Shown in pieces: positions 16,794-26,783 of a stretch of DNA of 64,000 nucleotides. Within the stretch, counting starts at the first letter, position 1, and each line of letters opens with the position of its first letter. Position numbers and translations under genes: made by a program. The stretch comes from Taibaiella sp. GTDB lineage: Bacteria; Bacteroidota; Bacteroidia; Chitinophagales; Chitinophagaceae. Location of the stretch: the NCBI GenBank assembly GCA_016786705.1, contig JAEUVV010000010.1:124001-188000 (forward strand). The letters are read 5' to 3'. The notes under the pieces were generated by a model. It had not been told where the DNA came from. It made no database searches and was given only the letters and a program-made list of their open reading frames with translations.

Positions 16794-19355
16794 CTATACC
16801 GGTTCATCTGTTTGGGTATCGGTAGTCCCTTTTGATTTAGTAGACTTCTTAACCGTTCCGGGCTTAGTGATCTTAAAGACGATCTTACCGCTTTCTTCAT
16901 CAAAATCGGCAAATGCCTTATCTCCTTCACCCAGATTCTTGCTCAGGATTTCTTCTGCTAAAGGATCTTCCAGGTATTTCTGGATGGCACGATGTAACGG
17001 ACGGGCACCGAACTGCTGGTCATAGCCTTTGTCCACCAGGAATTTACGGGCCGATTCAGACAAGGTTAAAGTGAATCCAAGATCCTTCATGCGGTTCAGC
17101 ACACCTTTCATAATGATATCGATGATAACATTGATATCCGCTTCGGTTAGCGAATTAAAGATGATCACATCGTCAATACGGTTCAGGAATTCAGGGCTAA
17201 AGGTACGCTTCAGCGCTTTTTCTATTACCGCGCGGTTATTTTCCTCTGTATTGGAAGTTTTAGCAGAAGTAGCGAAACCTACCCCATCACCAAATTCTTT
17301 CAACTGGCGTACCCCGATATTTGAGGTCATAATGATGATCGTGTTCTTAAAGTCTACCTTTCTTCCCAATCCATCTGTCAACTGCCCATCATCTAATACC
17401 TGTAACAGGATATTGAAGATATCCGGGTGCGCTTTTTCGATCTCATCCAGGAGCACAACGGAATAAGGCTTCCTGCGGATTTTCTCGGTCAGCTGTCCGC
17501 CTTCTTCATAACCCACATATCCCGGAGGCGCGCCTATCAGGCGGCTCAGCGAGAATTTCTCCATATACTCACTCATATCAACACGCACCAATGCGTCTTC
17601 ACTATCAAAGATCTGGCGGGCCAGGGTACGGGCCAATTCGGTTTTACCCACACCCGTCGGGCCTAAGAAGATGAAAGAACCGATCGGCTTCTTAGGGTCT
17701 TTAAGACCTACACGGTTACGCTGTATCGCTTTTACGACTTTACCTACAGCTTCATCCTGCCCTACCACAGCCCCTTTCAGGTCATCACCCATACGGCGCA
17801 GTTTTGCAGACTCGGCCTCTACCATTCTCATCACCGGTATACCGGTCATCATACTGATCACTTCCGCGATATCCTCTTCGGTGATCGGGTAACGCTTATT
17901 CTTAACCTCTTCTTCCCAATCCCGCTTAGCTTTCTCTAATTCTTCTCCTAACTTTTTCTCACGGTCTCTTAAAGCTGCCGCTTCTTCAAAACGCTGGCTT
18001 TTTACAACCCTATTTTTCTCCAGTTTAATATCTTCGATCTTAGCTTCCAGCTCCAGTACATTCTGCGGTACATTGATATTTTTCAGGTGCACTCTTGCCC
18101 CTACTTCATCCAGTACATCAATAGCTTTATCCGGTAGTAAACGATCGGTCATATAACGTTCGCTCAACTTCACACAGGCTTCAATTGCTTCCTGGTCATA
18201 GCTTACATTATGGAACTCCTCATATTTAGGACGGATATTGTTCAGGATAATGATCGCCTCGTCAATGGAAGGCGGTTCTATCAATACTTTCTGGAAACGG
18301 CGGTCTAAAGCGCCATCTTTTTCAATATTATTACGGTACTCATCCAGGGTGGACGCGCCGATACATTGCAGTTCGCCGCGGGCCAATGCCGGTTTGAAAA
18401 TATTGGAAGCATCGAGTGAGCCGCTGGCACCACCGGCGCCTACGATCGTATGGATCTCATCGATAAACAGGATCACATCTTTATTTTTCTCCAGCTCGTT
18501 CATGATCGCTTTCATGCGTTCTTCAAACTGGCCGCGGTATTTAGTTCCCGCTACCAAAGCTGCCAGGTCAAGGGAGATCACTCTTTTATCAAATAATACC
18601 CGGCTTACTTTACGCTGTACAATGCGTAAGGCAAGACCTTCCACGATCGCTGTTTTACCTACTCCGGGTTCACCGATCAGGATCGGGTTATTTTTCTTAC
18701 GGCGCGATAAGATCTGCGACACCCGCTCAATCTCTTTTTCACGACCTACGATAGGGTCCAGGCTACCCATTTCCGCCATACGGGTTACGTCACGGCCGAA
18801 ATTGTCTAAAACAGGGGTTTTAGATTTGCTGTTACCGGCATTAGCCGGTTTTTGCTTAGGCTCATCGCCTTCATAATCATAGCCGCCGCCATCGCTGTCG
18901 CCCTGGCCGCTTACGTCGCCACCCATGATATGGGATAGCTCCTCAATAAACTTGTCATAAGTTACGCTATAACCTCTTAATACCTCGGCAGTAGCGCTCT
19001 CCTTATTTTTCAGGATAGACAGCATCAGGTGCTCGGCTTCCACTATAGTACTTTTCAGCGCTTTAGCTTCAAGTATAGCGAGCCTGATCACCTTTTCCGC
19101 CTGGCGGGTTAAAGGCAGGTTGCTCACCTGCTGCCCGTTACTATCGGTATCCCGGATCAGGTTTTCAATATCATTTTTGATGCCGTTCATATCGGCATTC
19201 ATAGCATTTAAGATATGTGTTGGCGTTCCCGCACCTTCTCTTAAGATACCTAAAAGAAAATGCTCCGTACCGATAAAGGGATTACCCAGCCTTATAGCCT
19301 CTTCACGGCTGTAAGAGATAATATCTTTTACTCTTTGCGAGAAATTCGAATCCAT
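16794..19355 (-). CDS. clpC: ATP-dependent Clp protease ATP-binding subunit ClpC
   Basis: The 853-aa protein has the complete ClpC layout. Double Clp_N repeats lie at 1-150. A glycine/serine-rich linker spans ~150-180. AAA+ domain 1 has Walker [10 protein letters not shown] and Walker [15 protein letters not shown]-type coiled middle region ([24 protein letters not shown]) follows. AAA+ domain 2 has [22 protein letters not shown] and the ClpP-contact side. It unfolds substrates for ClpP in the cytoplasm and takes part in protein quality control. The final ~35 residues are a lysine/threonine-rich tail. The phosphoribosyltransferase gene lies 131 bp upstream on the same strand. Confidence 0.97.
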   Translation of the reverse strand: MDSNFSQRVKDIISYSREEAIRLGNPFIGTEHFLLGILREGAGTPTHILNAMNADMNGIKNDIENLIRDTDSNGQQVSNLPLTRQAEKVIRLAILEAKALKSTIVEAEHLMLSILKNKESATAEVLRGYSVTYDKFIEELSHIMGGDVSGQGDSDGGGYDYEGDEPKQKPANAGNSKSKTPVLDNFGRDVTRMAEMGSLDPIVGREKEIERVSQILSRRKKNNPILIGEPGVGKTAIVEGLALRIVQRKVSRVLFDKRVISLDLAALVAGTKYRGQFEERMKAIMNELEKNKDVILFIDEIHTIVGAGGASGSLDASNIFKPALARGELQCIGASTLDEYRNNIEKDGALDRRFQKVLIEPPSIDEAIIILNNIRPKYEEFHNVSYDQEAIEACVKLSERYMTDRLLPDKAIDVLDEVGARVHLKNINVPQNVLELEAKIEDIKLEKNRVVKSQRFEEAAALRDREKKLGEELEKAKRDWEEEVKNKRYPITEEDIAEVISMMTGIPVMRMVEAESAKLRRMGDDLKGAVVGQDEAVGKVVKAIQRNRVGLKDPKKPIGSFIFLGPTGVGKTELARTLARQIFDSEDALVRVDMSEYMEKFSLSRLIGAPPGYVGYEEGGQLTEKIRRKPYSVVLLDEIEKAHPDIFNILLQVLDDGQLTDGLGRKVDFKNTIIIMTSNIGVRQLKEFGDGVGFATSAKTSNTEENNRAVIEKALKRTFSPEFLNRIDDVIIFNSLTEADINVIIDIIMKGVLNRMKDLGFTLTLSESARKFLVDKGYDQQFGARPLHRAIQKYLEDPLAEEILSKNLGEGDKAFADFDEESGKIVFKITKPGTVKKSTKSKGTTDTQTDEPV

Positions 19356-19486
19356 TTTTTCTTTGATTAATTCGTTAACAATTCTTTGTATCCTTCGCCC
19401 CAGACTCTTTAAACCTTGTTTGTGCTAAGATAATACTATTATTGCCAGCAATAATCATACGAACATAATTTTAGCGACATTTTGAC

Positions 19487-19978
19487 TTATTCTAAAAATG
19501 CGCCCGTAATCTTGTCGCCTGCACAACTGACGCGAATGTGCTCCTGGAGCGTAGAAGCTACCGAGAAACCGATCACGTCCGGCACTACAGGATAGTTTTT
19601 ATGCTTCCGGTCCACTAAAACCACCAGCTGGATCTTTTTCGGTTCGAAATCCAGCAAAGGTTTCATCACGTATAATAAAGTTTTACCGGAATTGGCAACA
19701 TCATCAACGATAACAATGCTCTTACCCTTAATATCAGATGAAGGCGTATGGCTAAAGTTGGTAACCTTGTTCTTGTCCAGCTTCAAAATCTCAAGCGTTG
19801 TTTTCAGGTCCGACTCCTTGTCCAGTACCTTTTTTAAGGAAGATGCCAAAACGGCGCCCCCTTCAGCGATGCCAAATATGATGACTTCTTTTTCTTTGCT
19901 ATTTTCTTCCCAGATCTCATAAGCCATTCTTTTTATCTTACGGGCGATCTGTTCTTTGCTTAAAATAGGGACTTGCAT
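19487..19978 (-). CDS. Type I phosphoribosyltransferase, PyrR-like
   Basis: The product is 163 aa. The PRPP-binding motif is IVIVDDVANSGKT (residues 88-100), with the preceding flexible loop and the pyrophosphate-loop candidate IAEGGAVLASSL at ~37-48. Length and layout fit PyrR or the uracil/hypoxanthine PRTase group. I cannot assign the base used. No attenuator or pyr gene is nearby, so a regulatory PyrR role is not supported by context. It lies between the sulfatase-like gene (45-nt gap) and clpC. Confidence 0.82.
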   Translation of the reverse strand: MQVPILSKEQIARKIKRMAYEIWEENSKEKEVIIFGIAEGGAVLASSLKKVLDKESDLKTTLEILKLDKNKVTNFSHTPSSDIKGKSIVIVDDVANSGKTLLYVMKPLLDFEPKKIQLVVLVDRKHKNYPVVPDVIGFSVASTLQEHIRVSCAGDKITGAFLE

Positions 19979-20023
19979 GCAGTGTATATCGATTTGCTGT
20001 ACCCTACAAAAATAGCGAAAAAA

Positions 20024-21985
20024 CTATTGTGTTCCGCGCTTTACCCGGTAAGTATGCAGACTTAACTGATCATTAATCATACCTGTATGAAGAATTTGCA
20101 GGAAAGCTTTAAAATAGTGTTCCGTATTTACTACTTCAGGTTGTTTTACGCCCGGGGCATAAAGGTTCCGGCGGGCTTTTATATCTTCCGGGAATTTATA
20201 TACCTCGGCTATATCAAATCCTTTGGTCTTGATATGATAGCCACTTTGGATCATACTATAATTACCGGAAAGGTAGGTGATAAAAAAGCGGCTGGCTGTA
20301 GTATCCCAGGCGCTGTTGCCTAATGCGAAAAAAGGTTTGGGGTACCGGATATAATCCAATACGGATGGAATAATGTCCAGCTGCTGTACCAGGGTCGAAT
20401 CTTTCCGGTTCAGCTGCGGATTAGCCGGGTCAATGACCAGGATAGGTACCTGGTACCGGCCCAGGCCTTCACCCTGGAAAGCATTGTCGACATAGGGGTT
20501 AGTATGGTCTGCAGTAATTACAAAAACAGTATTCCGGAACCAGGCCTGCTTTTCTGCCTGCTTAAAAAACTGCGACAAGGCCCAGTCCGTGTAGTTCATA
20601 CTGATCTCAATATCCCGGTTAAAGCCTTTTGCCGTAGGCTTAAAACCTTTGGGCACATGAAAAGGCACATGAGAGGTAAGGGTAAAAATACCAGCTAAAA
20701 ACGGGGATTTGAATGTGTTGATCTGCCGCAGGGCAAAATCCAGGAAAGGCTGGTCCCAAATCCCCCAGGTACCGTCAAAATCCCGTTCATTGGCGTATTC
20801 TTTTCTGCCAAAATAGCGTTCAAAACCTGCCCGTTTTGCATAAATATCAAAACCCATAGTACCGTTTGTGCCCCCATGAAAAAACGCGGTACTGTACCCT
20901 TCTGCTTTTAACAAAGCAGGCAAAGCATCGATGACCGTATTGCCGTAAATAGAATTGCTCACCGGGCCTTCCATCATGGCCGGGTAACCCGAGAAGATCG
21001 CGGGTACCCCTTCATTAGAACGCAAAGCATTCGCATAGGCATTGGTAAACAAATGCCCTTTTGTACTGAGGCTGTCAAAGAAAGGTGTAACACCTACGCT
21101 TCCGCCCTCTTTGGTATAGCGCTTTGAGAAGCTCTCCCACACTATTACGACCACATTTTTTTTATGCCAGCCCGGATCACTATGATATTGCTTCACCGGC
21201 CTGATTACCCGGTCAGCCGCCGCATCATCCATAAAATGAGCCTCCTGCAAATGGCCGCTTTCCAGGGAGCTGATAATAGAAAAAGGGGTGTTTAATACCA
21301 ATGCGGTCTGCTCGGGAACTGTATAGAGCACCGCGGTCCTGTTCGCGATCGGCTGTAACTGAAACCCGCCGCGGATCAGCAGTACCGCAAGGCCTGCACA
21401 TAGTAACAGGACAAGCGGGCGGACAATAAAACGGCTTGCCGGCGTACTTTTAAATTGTAATTGCCGGAACAGGCGCCAGCGCGCCGCGAAATAAAGGTTC
21501 AGCCGCCTGTGCGACCAGATCAGCAAGGTAATACAGCATAGGGCTATAAGTGGTACAAACCAGAATTTCTGCAGGTAGTTGGGGAGCAAATTCAGGAAAT
21601 CGCCTTTCGAAAAGATCAGGTCAAAGATCTCGATAGTAGCTCTTTTCCTGTTGAAGTTAAAATAAACCCAGTCACTGATCTCCAGTAAAAAAGCGATCGT
21701 GTTGGGTAGCCAGAAGCTCATGGAAATCAGCCTGCGGCCGGCTTTATTTTGTATATCCAATGGGACTAATAAAGTAAGCAAAATCCACAGGGCATTCAGG
21801 TACATGATGGCAGCCAGATCAAATCGCAGGCCTCCTTCCAGCAAGGTCCACAGCTGGCCTGTTGCAACATGCCGGATCTCGGAGCTGTTAAAAGCATAAA
21901 AGCACCATCGGAATAGCGTGTAAAATAAAACCAGGATCAGTAACTGATACAGGATTTTTTGAACGGATAATCTGATAAACGACAT
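20024..21985 (-). CDS. LTA synthase-family sulfatase/phosphoglycerol transferase-like membrane protein
   Basis: From the ATG at 21985 (MSFIRLSVQKIL) the product is 653 aa. An in-frame upstream start at 22042 would run through the terminator hairpin at 22000-22039 and is unlikely. About five transmembrane helices fill residues 1-205. The extracytoplasmic catalytic domain follows with the metal-binding NVVVIVWESF (Glu284), the nucleophile region ANALRSNEGVP (Ser323 proposed), FFHGGTNGTMGFD and ITADHTNPY. Family enzymes cleave or transfer phosphoglycerol or phosphoethanolamine head groups. A Gram-negative host has no lipoteichoic acid, so envelope glycan or lipid modification is more plausible. 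The exact reaction is unknown. Confidence 0.85.
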   Translation of the reverse strand: MSFIRLSVQKILYQLLILVLFYTLFRWCFYAFNSSEIRHVATGQLWTLLEGGLRFDLAAIMYLNALWILLTLLVPLDIQNKAGRRLISMSFWLPNTIAFLLEISDWVYFNFNRKRATIEIFDLIFSKGDFLNLLPNYLQKFWFVPLIALCCITLLIWSHRRLNLYFAARWRLFRQLQFKSTPASRFIVRPLVLLLCAGLAVLLIRGGFQLQPIANRTAVLYTVPEQTALVLNTPFSIISSLESGHLQEAHFMDDAAADRVIRPVKQYHSDPGWHKKNVVVIVWESFSKRYTKEGGSVGVTPFFDSLSTKGHLFTNAYANALRSNEGVPAIFSGYPAMMEGPVSNSIYGNTVIDALPALLKAEGYSTAFFHGGTNGTMGFDIYAKRAGFERYFGRKEYANERDFDGTWGIWDQPFLDFALRQINTFKSPFLAGIFTLTSHVPFHVPKGFKPTAKGFNRDIEISMNYTDWALSQFFKQAEKQAWFRNTVFVITADHTNPYVDNAFQGEGLGRYQVPILVIDPANPQLNRKDSTLVQQLDIIPSVLDYIRYPKPFFALGNSAWDTTASRFFITYLSGNYSMIQSGYHIKTKGFDIAEVYKFPEDIKARRNLYAPGVKQPEVVNTEHYFKAFLQILHTGMINDQLSLHTYRVKRGTQ

Positions 21986-21999
21986 GAAAGCGCTATAAA

Positions 22000-22039
22000 T
22001 AAAAACGTTGCCGGAATATTTTCTTCCAACAACGTTTTT
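22000..22039 (-). terminator. Terminator after the DsbD-like gene
   Basis: On the minus strand AAAACGTTG and CAACGTTTT pair across a loop that itself contains GGAA...TTCC, with a T-rich tail. It sits between the DsbD-like stop codon (22055) and the sulfatase-like start (21985). Confidence 0.75.
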
Positions 22040-22054
22040 CAATAAGAAAAAATT

Positions 22055-24205
22055 TTAAGGATGCAGTTCCTTATATTTTGCTATCACCTCTTTCAGGTGG
22101 GCGACAAACTTAGGAATCGAAGGATCATATTGGTATCCTTTCGGATGTAACTGCACTTCTTCCGCATCAACAAAGAAATAGAACGGCTGCGTATTCGCGT
22201 TGAACCTGGTAGCCTGGTAATCTTCATTTTTATCGCCTACGGTCACAACCCTGGCACCCAGTATTTTGGAATCATATTGCTCATTTTCAGGTAATGTCAC
22301 CCCATCAAAATCACAGTATAAGGAAACAACTACAAACTCTTCTTTCAATAAACGCATCACTTCAGGATCAGACCATACCTGGCCTTCCATTTTACGGCAA
22401 TTGATACAATTAATCCCTGTAAAGTCGAGCATGATCGGCCTCTTTAACTGTTTAGACGCCGCTTTTGCCTCCTCCAGGTCAAAATAGGTAACCAACCCGT
22501 ATTTTTTAGCCACTTCCGGTTCATACATCATTAAGCGGTCGGCATATTTCACCGGTTTAGGCCCGGGAAAATCGCTGTGCGCATTAGCACCACCGCCATG
22601 TGCAGGCGCATTGCCACCTATGATAAAGTCCTGGGTACCCATTGGCGGAACAAATGAGCTTACCGCCTTTAACGGCGCACCCCACATACCCGGCAACAGG
22701 TATACCGCGAAGGTTAAAGAAGAAATGGCCAGGATCAGCCTCGGTACGGAAATATAAGCGATACCAAAATGGTTTTTAGGTAATTCACTATCATGGAAGA
22801 AAGTAAGTTTTCCTAATAGATAAATGCCCAAGAGTACAAAAATAATGACCCATATCGCGATAAATACCTCGCGGTCCAGCAGGCGCCAGCCTTGGGCCAG
22901 GTCCGCGTTAGACAGGAATTTTAAAGCCAGGGCCAGCTCCACGAACCCTAAGGTTACTTTCAAAGCATTCTGCCAGCCGCCCGGTTTTTCCAGGTTTTTC
23001 AGATAAGAAGGGAATATAGCGAAAACAGTAAATGGTAAGGCAATACCCAGACCAAAGCTGCCGAATCCGACCAAAGGCCCCATTTTACCACCTGTAGCTG
23101 CACCAACGATCAGTGGACCGAGGAATGCAGAAGTACAGGAGAAGGAAACAAGTACCAGGGTCAGTGCCATAAAGAAGATACCACCGTAACTGCTGCTGTT
23201 GGATTTAGAGCCCATTTTATTGGTCCAGCTGGAAGGCAGGGTCAATTCAAATGCACCCAGGAAAGAGAAAGCAAAAATGAGGAACAATACAAAGAAGAAC
23301 AGGTTAGCAATCCAGTTGGTCGCTAAGTTGTTTAATGCATTTGCTCCAAATGCTGCAGTAAGTCCAAGACCTAAAGCGGCAAATATAACGATAATGGAAA
23401 AAGAATAAAATAAAGCATTTTTAATACCCTGGGATCTTGAGCTTACTTTCTTGGTAAAGAAACTTACCGTGATCGGGATCATAGAATAGATGCAAGGCGT
23501 CAATACGGCCAGAAGACCGGCGCCAAGACCGGCTACAAAAATCATCCACAGAGAATTGGTGTCCTTTGCCGGAGCTGAAGGTTCGCCTGCTCCTGGTTTT
23601 GCGGCTGTAGTGCCATTTCCGGCACCTGGCGCCGCGGCCAGGGTTTTGGCAGTATCCTCTTCCGTATTTGACAGGGCAGCGCCAGCGGTATCATTTGCCG
23701 CAACATCCGCTGTATCCGCGTTAGCTGTATCCTTTGTTGCAACAGCATCCTGGATGGCAAAGCTAAAAGGTTTGGTTACCGGGGACAGGCACTTGCTCTC
23801 GTCACAGGATTGATAGGTATGCTTCCCGGTGATCTTTGTGTTCTGCTTTACTTCTACTGTTTGCGTATAAGTCACATTGTTTTCAAACATGTGCTCATCC
23901 CCTTCTTCACCATCAAAGTCTTTACTGATCTTCTTACCGGATTCTTTGACTTTCCCGATTAGTTTTACATCGGGATTTTTTTGAAAATTAAAACTCGGCG
24001 AGATCAGCATCCCGTCCCCTCCCGGTTCGAAAGCCCATAAATGCCAATGCGGGTCCAGCTTTACATTAAAAACGAGGTCATAAGTATTTTCTTTACCTGC
24101 CTTTTTCTTCACCTCATAACTCCATTTGGTAGGATCTTTTTGGATTTGAGCTAAAGTGTTCAAGCTAGCCACCAGGCTGAGCAATAAAACCAGAAATCTA
24201 TTCAT
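22055..24205 (-). CDS. DsbD-type thiol:disulfide interchange protein
   Basis: The 716-aa product carries the three redox pairs expected of DsbD: C134/C139 (CDESKC) in the periplasmic N-terminal domain, C238 (LTPCIYSMIP) and C357 (SFSCTSAFLGP) in the eight-helix membrane domain (~218-510), and C600/C603 (CINC) in the C-terminal thioredoxin domain. The signal peptide is MNRFLVLLLSLVASLNTLA. A low-complexity Ala/Thr/Asp linker spans ~155-215. It should pass electrons from cytoplasmic thioredoxin to periplasmic substrates such as disulfide isomerases or cytochrome c maturation factors. The TlpA-like gene lies 79 bp upstream on the same strand and is a likely partner. Confidence 0.93.
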   Translation of the reverse strand: MNRFLVLLLSLVASLNTLAQIQKDPTKWSYEVKKKAGKENTYDLVFNVKLDPHWHLWAFEPGGDGMLISPSFNFQKNPDVKLIGKVKESGKKISKDFDGEEGDEHMFENNVTYTQTVEVKQNTKITGKHTYQSCDESKCLSPVTKPFSFAIQDAVATKDTANADTADVAANDTAGAALSNTEEDTAKTLAAAPGAGNGTTAAKPGAGEPSAPAKDTNSLWMIFVAGLGAGLLAVLTPCIYSMIPITVSFFTKKVSSRSQGIKNALFYSFSIIVIFAALGLGLTAAFGANALNNLATNWIANLFFFVLFLIFAFSFLGAFELTLPSSWTNKMGSKSNSSSYGGIFFMALTLVLVSFSCTSAFLGPLIVGAATGGKMGPLVGFGSFGLGIALPFTVFAIFPSYLKNLEKPGGWQNALKVTLGFVELALALKFLSNADLAQGWRLLDREVFIAIWVIIFVLLGIYLLGKLTFFHDSELPKNHFGIAYISVPRLILAISSLTFAVYLLPGMWGAPLKAVSSFVPPMGTQDFIIGGNAPAHGGGANAHSDFPGPKPVKYADRLMMYEPEVAKKYGLVTYFDLEEAKAASKQLKRPIMLDFTGINCINCRKMEGQVWSDPEVMRLLKEEFVVVSLYCDFDGVTLPENEQYDSKILGARVVTVGDKNEDYQATRFNANTQPFYFFVDAEEVQLHPKGYQYDPSIPKFVAHLKEVIAKYKELHP

Positions 24206-24284
24206 TATTAAGTAAATGTTAATCGTGCAATTTAATAAATAAAAATATAATCTAACAAATTGTGTTATTACAAAAGAATGCCGG

Positions 24285-24818
24285 TTACTTTTTTGTTAGC
24301 CGGTCCAGCAAGGCGGTAAACTCAGGGTCTTTTGGATGCACCAGGTAATAACCTTTTATAGCCGATTTTTTGTCCAGTACCATATACCTCGGAATCCAGT
24401 TCAGGTCTATATAATTGGTAAATTTATTTTTCCAGCCGGCTTTGAACCAGTAGTTCGGTGCTTTGGTAAGTCCATGTTTCTCCATGGCTTTATGCCAGGC
24501 CGTATCCGAGCGGTCCAGGGACAGGTATACGAAGGTTACTTTAGGATATTTTGCCTGTAAAGCTTTGTTATCTTCCATCACGGCGATGCAGTCTTTACAC
24601 CAGCCGGCCCATAGGTCCAGTACTACTATTTTCTTCTTATATTTATCCAGCACCTTAGCCATGGTTAAGGAATCTCCTTTCGGGGTATAGACATACTGGC
24701 TTAAAGCTTCCCTGGTAAAGGAAGTTTTGATTACTTCAGGTATTTTCTGGGCCTGAGCCGGAAGGCTGAATACCGGCAATAAAAAGAGCACAGGTACCCA
24801 TAATTTCATCAGTCGCAT
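24285..24818 (-). CDS. TlpA-like secreted thioredoxin
   Basis: The product is about 177 aa from the ATG at 24818 (MRLMKLWVPVLF); an ATG two codons further upstream (24824) is equally possible. A signal peptide ends near PAQAQ. The thioredoxin active site is WAGWCKDC, preceded by KIVVLDL, and a cis-proline-type NWIPRYMVLDK loop lies near the C-terminus. This is the TlpA/ResA arrangement of periplasmic thiol reductants. Its position directly upstream of the DsbD-like gene suggests it takes electrons from that protein. Confidence 0.85.
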   Translation of the reverse strand: MRLMKLWVPVLFLLPVFSLPAQAQKIPEVIKTSFTREALSQYVYTPKGDSLTMAKVLDKYKKKIVVLDLWAGWCKDCIAVMEDNKALQAKYPKVTFVYLSLDRSDTAWHKAMEKHGLTKAPNYWFKAGWKNKFTNYIDLNWIPRYMVLDKKSAIKGYYLVHPKDPEFTALLDRLTKK

Positions 24819-24824
24819 AAACAT

Positions 24825-25036
24825 TATAAAAAAAGATTGCCGAAGTTAACGGAATTTGTGTTTCAAAAATGTCAAAACTATCAGGACGGCTACCATTCAA
24901 TTGAAATTTTATAAGCTAAATCGCTTATATTAATTATTAATGATTAATTGTTAATGTTTAATTTTATATTAATCAATAATTTATAAATAATATATTTTAG
25001 TTAATAATTAAATTCATATCAAATTAATACAGATTA
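24825..25036. other. AT-rich divergent intergenic region
   Basis: Between the divergent TlpA-like and PhaE-like genes the sequence is very AT-rich, with many TTAATTATTAATGATTAATT-like runs. No gene and no clear hairpin is seen. It probably holds the promoters of both genes. Confidence 0.5.
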
Positions 25037-25068
25037 TTTGCAGGAACCGGCCTCGCATTATAATTTTG
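25037..25068 (+). promoter_or_regulatory. Near-consensus Bacteroidota promoter of the PhaE-like gene
   Basis: TTTG (25037-25040), a 20-nt spacer and TAATTTTG (25061-25068) fit the -33/-7 consensus exactly. Start of transcription would be about 25073, some 50 nt before the ATG at 25123. This is why the earlier in-frame codon at 25066 is not the start. Confidence 0.8.
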
Positions 25069-25122
25069 CCTCATATTGATAACAAAAAGCATTCATTTAA
25101 CTCATTAATAAAAACCAAAACA

Positions 25123-26619
25123 ATGGCTACAGACAACAAAAATTTCGTAGAAACGGTATTGGAAGCACAACAAAAACTGGTAGACAATGTAATTGAAACC
25201 ACTAAAAAAGCGACCAGCAATAACTCTTTTGTGAACGATAGCATGGAAAAAGGCCGGGAGTTCTACAAAAACTGGTTAGAGCAACAAAAGAAAGCTTTTG
25301 CAGGTTCTACCGAAAAAGTGGACAACGCGACTAAAACTGCTAAAGAAAATTTTGAAAAAGCCGGCACTTACTACCAGAACTGGTTGAACAACCAGGTGGA
25401 AATGGCTAAGAAAGGCTGGGAAATGAACCAGAATTTCTTAAAAAACAATACGCCTAATGCTGATTTCAGCAAAATGAACCCTATGGAGTTCTTCAACAAC
25501 TGGAATAAATGGTACAGCCAGATGCAAACAGCGAATAGCTGGGCTAACCTGATGAACCAGTTTAATCCTAACAATATGATGGACGCGTTCAAAACGCAAA
25601 ATGAAAACTTTAGCGGTTTCTTCAATCAATACCAGGAGCTGATGAAAAATTCTTTTGGTCAACTGACCGAGAATTTACAAAGCGCCGGCAGCAAAGACGC
25701 GTTTTCTAACATGATGAACGTTTCTTCCGGCTTCACTAAGTTCTATGAGATGTGGTTACCGTTCTGGAAATCTATCCAGGATAAAACCTTCAATGCGGAA
25801 GAATTCAAAAAGAATTTCAACTTTGACGCTTACAAAGACCTAATGAACAACTATTTCGGGTTCAACAGCGACGACAGCCGTCAGTATTTCCAGCAAGCGA
25901 CTGAAATGTTCCAGAATTCATTCAAAGATTTTGCCGGACAGGGAAGAAATGCTTACCAGCAAGCGCAGGAAGCATTCCAGAACATGAACCCTTTTGCAGG
26001 TCAGAACATTTTTGAAAATGCCGCTAATGTATATACCAATATGCAGCAGACTTTTGCCAACGCGATCTCTCCTTTGGCAAAAATGGCAACGCCTAACCAG
26101 TATACCAAAAGTGCCAGCGATTGGTCTGCGATTTTAGATAAAACGGCAATCTACAATATCAAAAATGCAGAAATGCAATACATGGTTTACCAGCAAGGCC
26201 AGAAAGTGGTAGATTCACTGGTAGATAACATCATCAGCAAAATGGAAAATGGCGTTGAGATCAACAATATCACTGCATTATACCAGGAGTGGTTGAACAT
26301 CGGCGATAAAGTTTATGTAGAACTGTTTGAAAGCGATGAATACAGCCAGCTGATGGCGGAAGTAAGCGCGATGCAATTAAAATTACGTAAAGATTTCGAC
26401 CTGCAATCTGAGAAGATGCTGGCCGGTTTCCCTGTGGCTACAAAATCAGAATTAGATGAGTTGTACAAAACAATCTATGAGCTGAAAAAAGAGGTACGCC
26501 AGCTGGAAAAAATGCTTGAAGTAAATGTAAGCGAAACCGAAGAAGCAGTTGCTGAAAATAAAGTGGAAGAACCTGCAGCTAAGGCTACAGCCGCTAAAAA
26601 AGCTGCTCCTAAAAAATAA
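25123..26619 (+). CDS. PhaE-like poly(3-hydroxyalkanoate) synthase subunit / phasin-like protein
   Basis: From ATG 25123 the product is 498 aa, rich in Asn, Gln, Lys and aromatic residues, and almost wholly helical. The N-terminus (FVETVLEAQQKLVDNVIETT) has a phasin look. Residues ~385-470 (LYQEWLNIGDKVYVELFESDEYSQL and LPxTxSELDELYKxIYELKKEVRQLEKML-like) match the PHA_synth_III_E pattern. The tail AAKATAAKKAAPKK is basic and histone-like. PhaE partners PhaC in class III PHA synthase, but no phaC is nearby. It could be a granule- or surface-associated structural protein instead. A strong promoter precedes it and a strong terminator follows, so it is monocistronic and probably abundant. Confidence 0.7.
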   Translation: MATDNKNFVETVLEAQQKLVDNVIETTKKATSNNSFVNDSMEKGREFYKNWLEQQKKAFAGSTEKVDNATKTAKENFEKAGTYYQNWLNNQVEMAKKGWEMNQNFLKNNTPNADFSKMNPMEFFNNWNKWYSQMQTANSWANLMNQFNPNNMMDAFKTQNENFSGFFNQYQELMKNSFGQLTENLQSAGSKDAFSNMMNVSSGFTKFYEMWLPFWKSIQDKTFNAEEFKKNFNFDAYKDLMNNYFGFNSDDSRQYFQQATEMFQNSFKDFAGQGRNAYQQAQEAFQNMNPFAGQNIFENAANVYTNMQQTFANAISPLAKMATPNQYTKSASDWSAILDKTAIYNIKNAEMQYMVYQQGQKVVDSLVDNIISKMENGVEINNITALYQEWLNIGDKVYVELFESDEYSQLMAEVSAMQLKLRKDFDLQSEKMLAGFPVATKSELDELYKTIYELKKEVRQLEKMLEVNVSETEEAVAENKVEEPAAKATAAKKAAPKK

Positions 26620-26645
26620 GTATAATAATATATTTACCGCATATG

Positions 26646-26672
26646 AAAAGCCCCGGAATTTCCGGGGCTTTT
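26646..26672 (+). terminator. Terminator of the PhaE-like gene
   Basis: A perfect stem AAAAGCCCCGGAA/TTCCGGGGCTTTT with a one-nt centre is followed by T-rich sequence. The A-run on the other side means it may also act on the minus strand. Confidence 0.9.
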
Positions 26673-26711
26673 CATTTATCGTACATGCTTCAATAAGCGC
26701 GCTACAAGAAG

Positions 26712-26773
26712 TAATGGTTAATTGTCAATTATTAATAGTTCATTACTATTGCCCGTCAACAATTCACCATTAA
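26712..26773. repeat. TAATGGTTAATTGT-type palindrome
   Basis: The outer arms TAATGGTTAATTGTC and CAACAATTCACCATTA are largely complementary. Relatives occur at 4867-4993 and 54228-54318. It lies between the convergent PhaE-like and M1 peptidase genes. Confidence 0.65.
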
Positions 26774-26783
26774 CTTTAATAAG

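Noticed and set aside
19487..19978. PyrR attenuation regulator
   Set aside because: PRTase motif is clear but there is no pyr gene or leader structure nearby, so only the broad family is claimed.
21986..22042. Longer N-terminus for the LTA-synthase-like protein
   Set aside because: It would read through the terminator of the preceding gene and adds a polar stretch before the first helix.
16794..24818. Single operon from the TlpA-like gene to clpC
   Set aside because: A clear terminator after the DsbD-like gene and a 131-bp gap before clpC argue for at least two or three transcripts.
25066..25122. Longer N-terminus for the PhaE-like protein
   Set aside because: The codons lie within and just after the predicted -7 box, so they would not be in the mRNA coding part.
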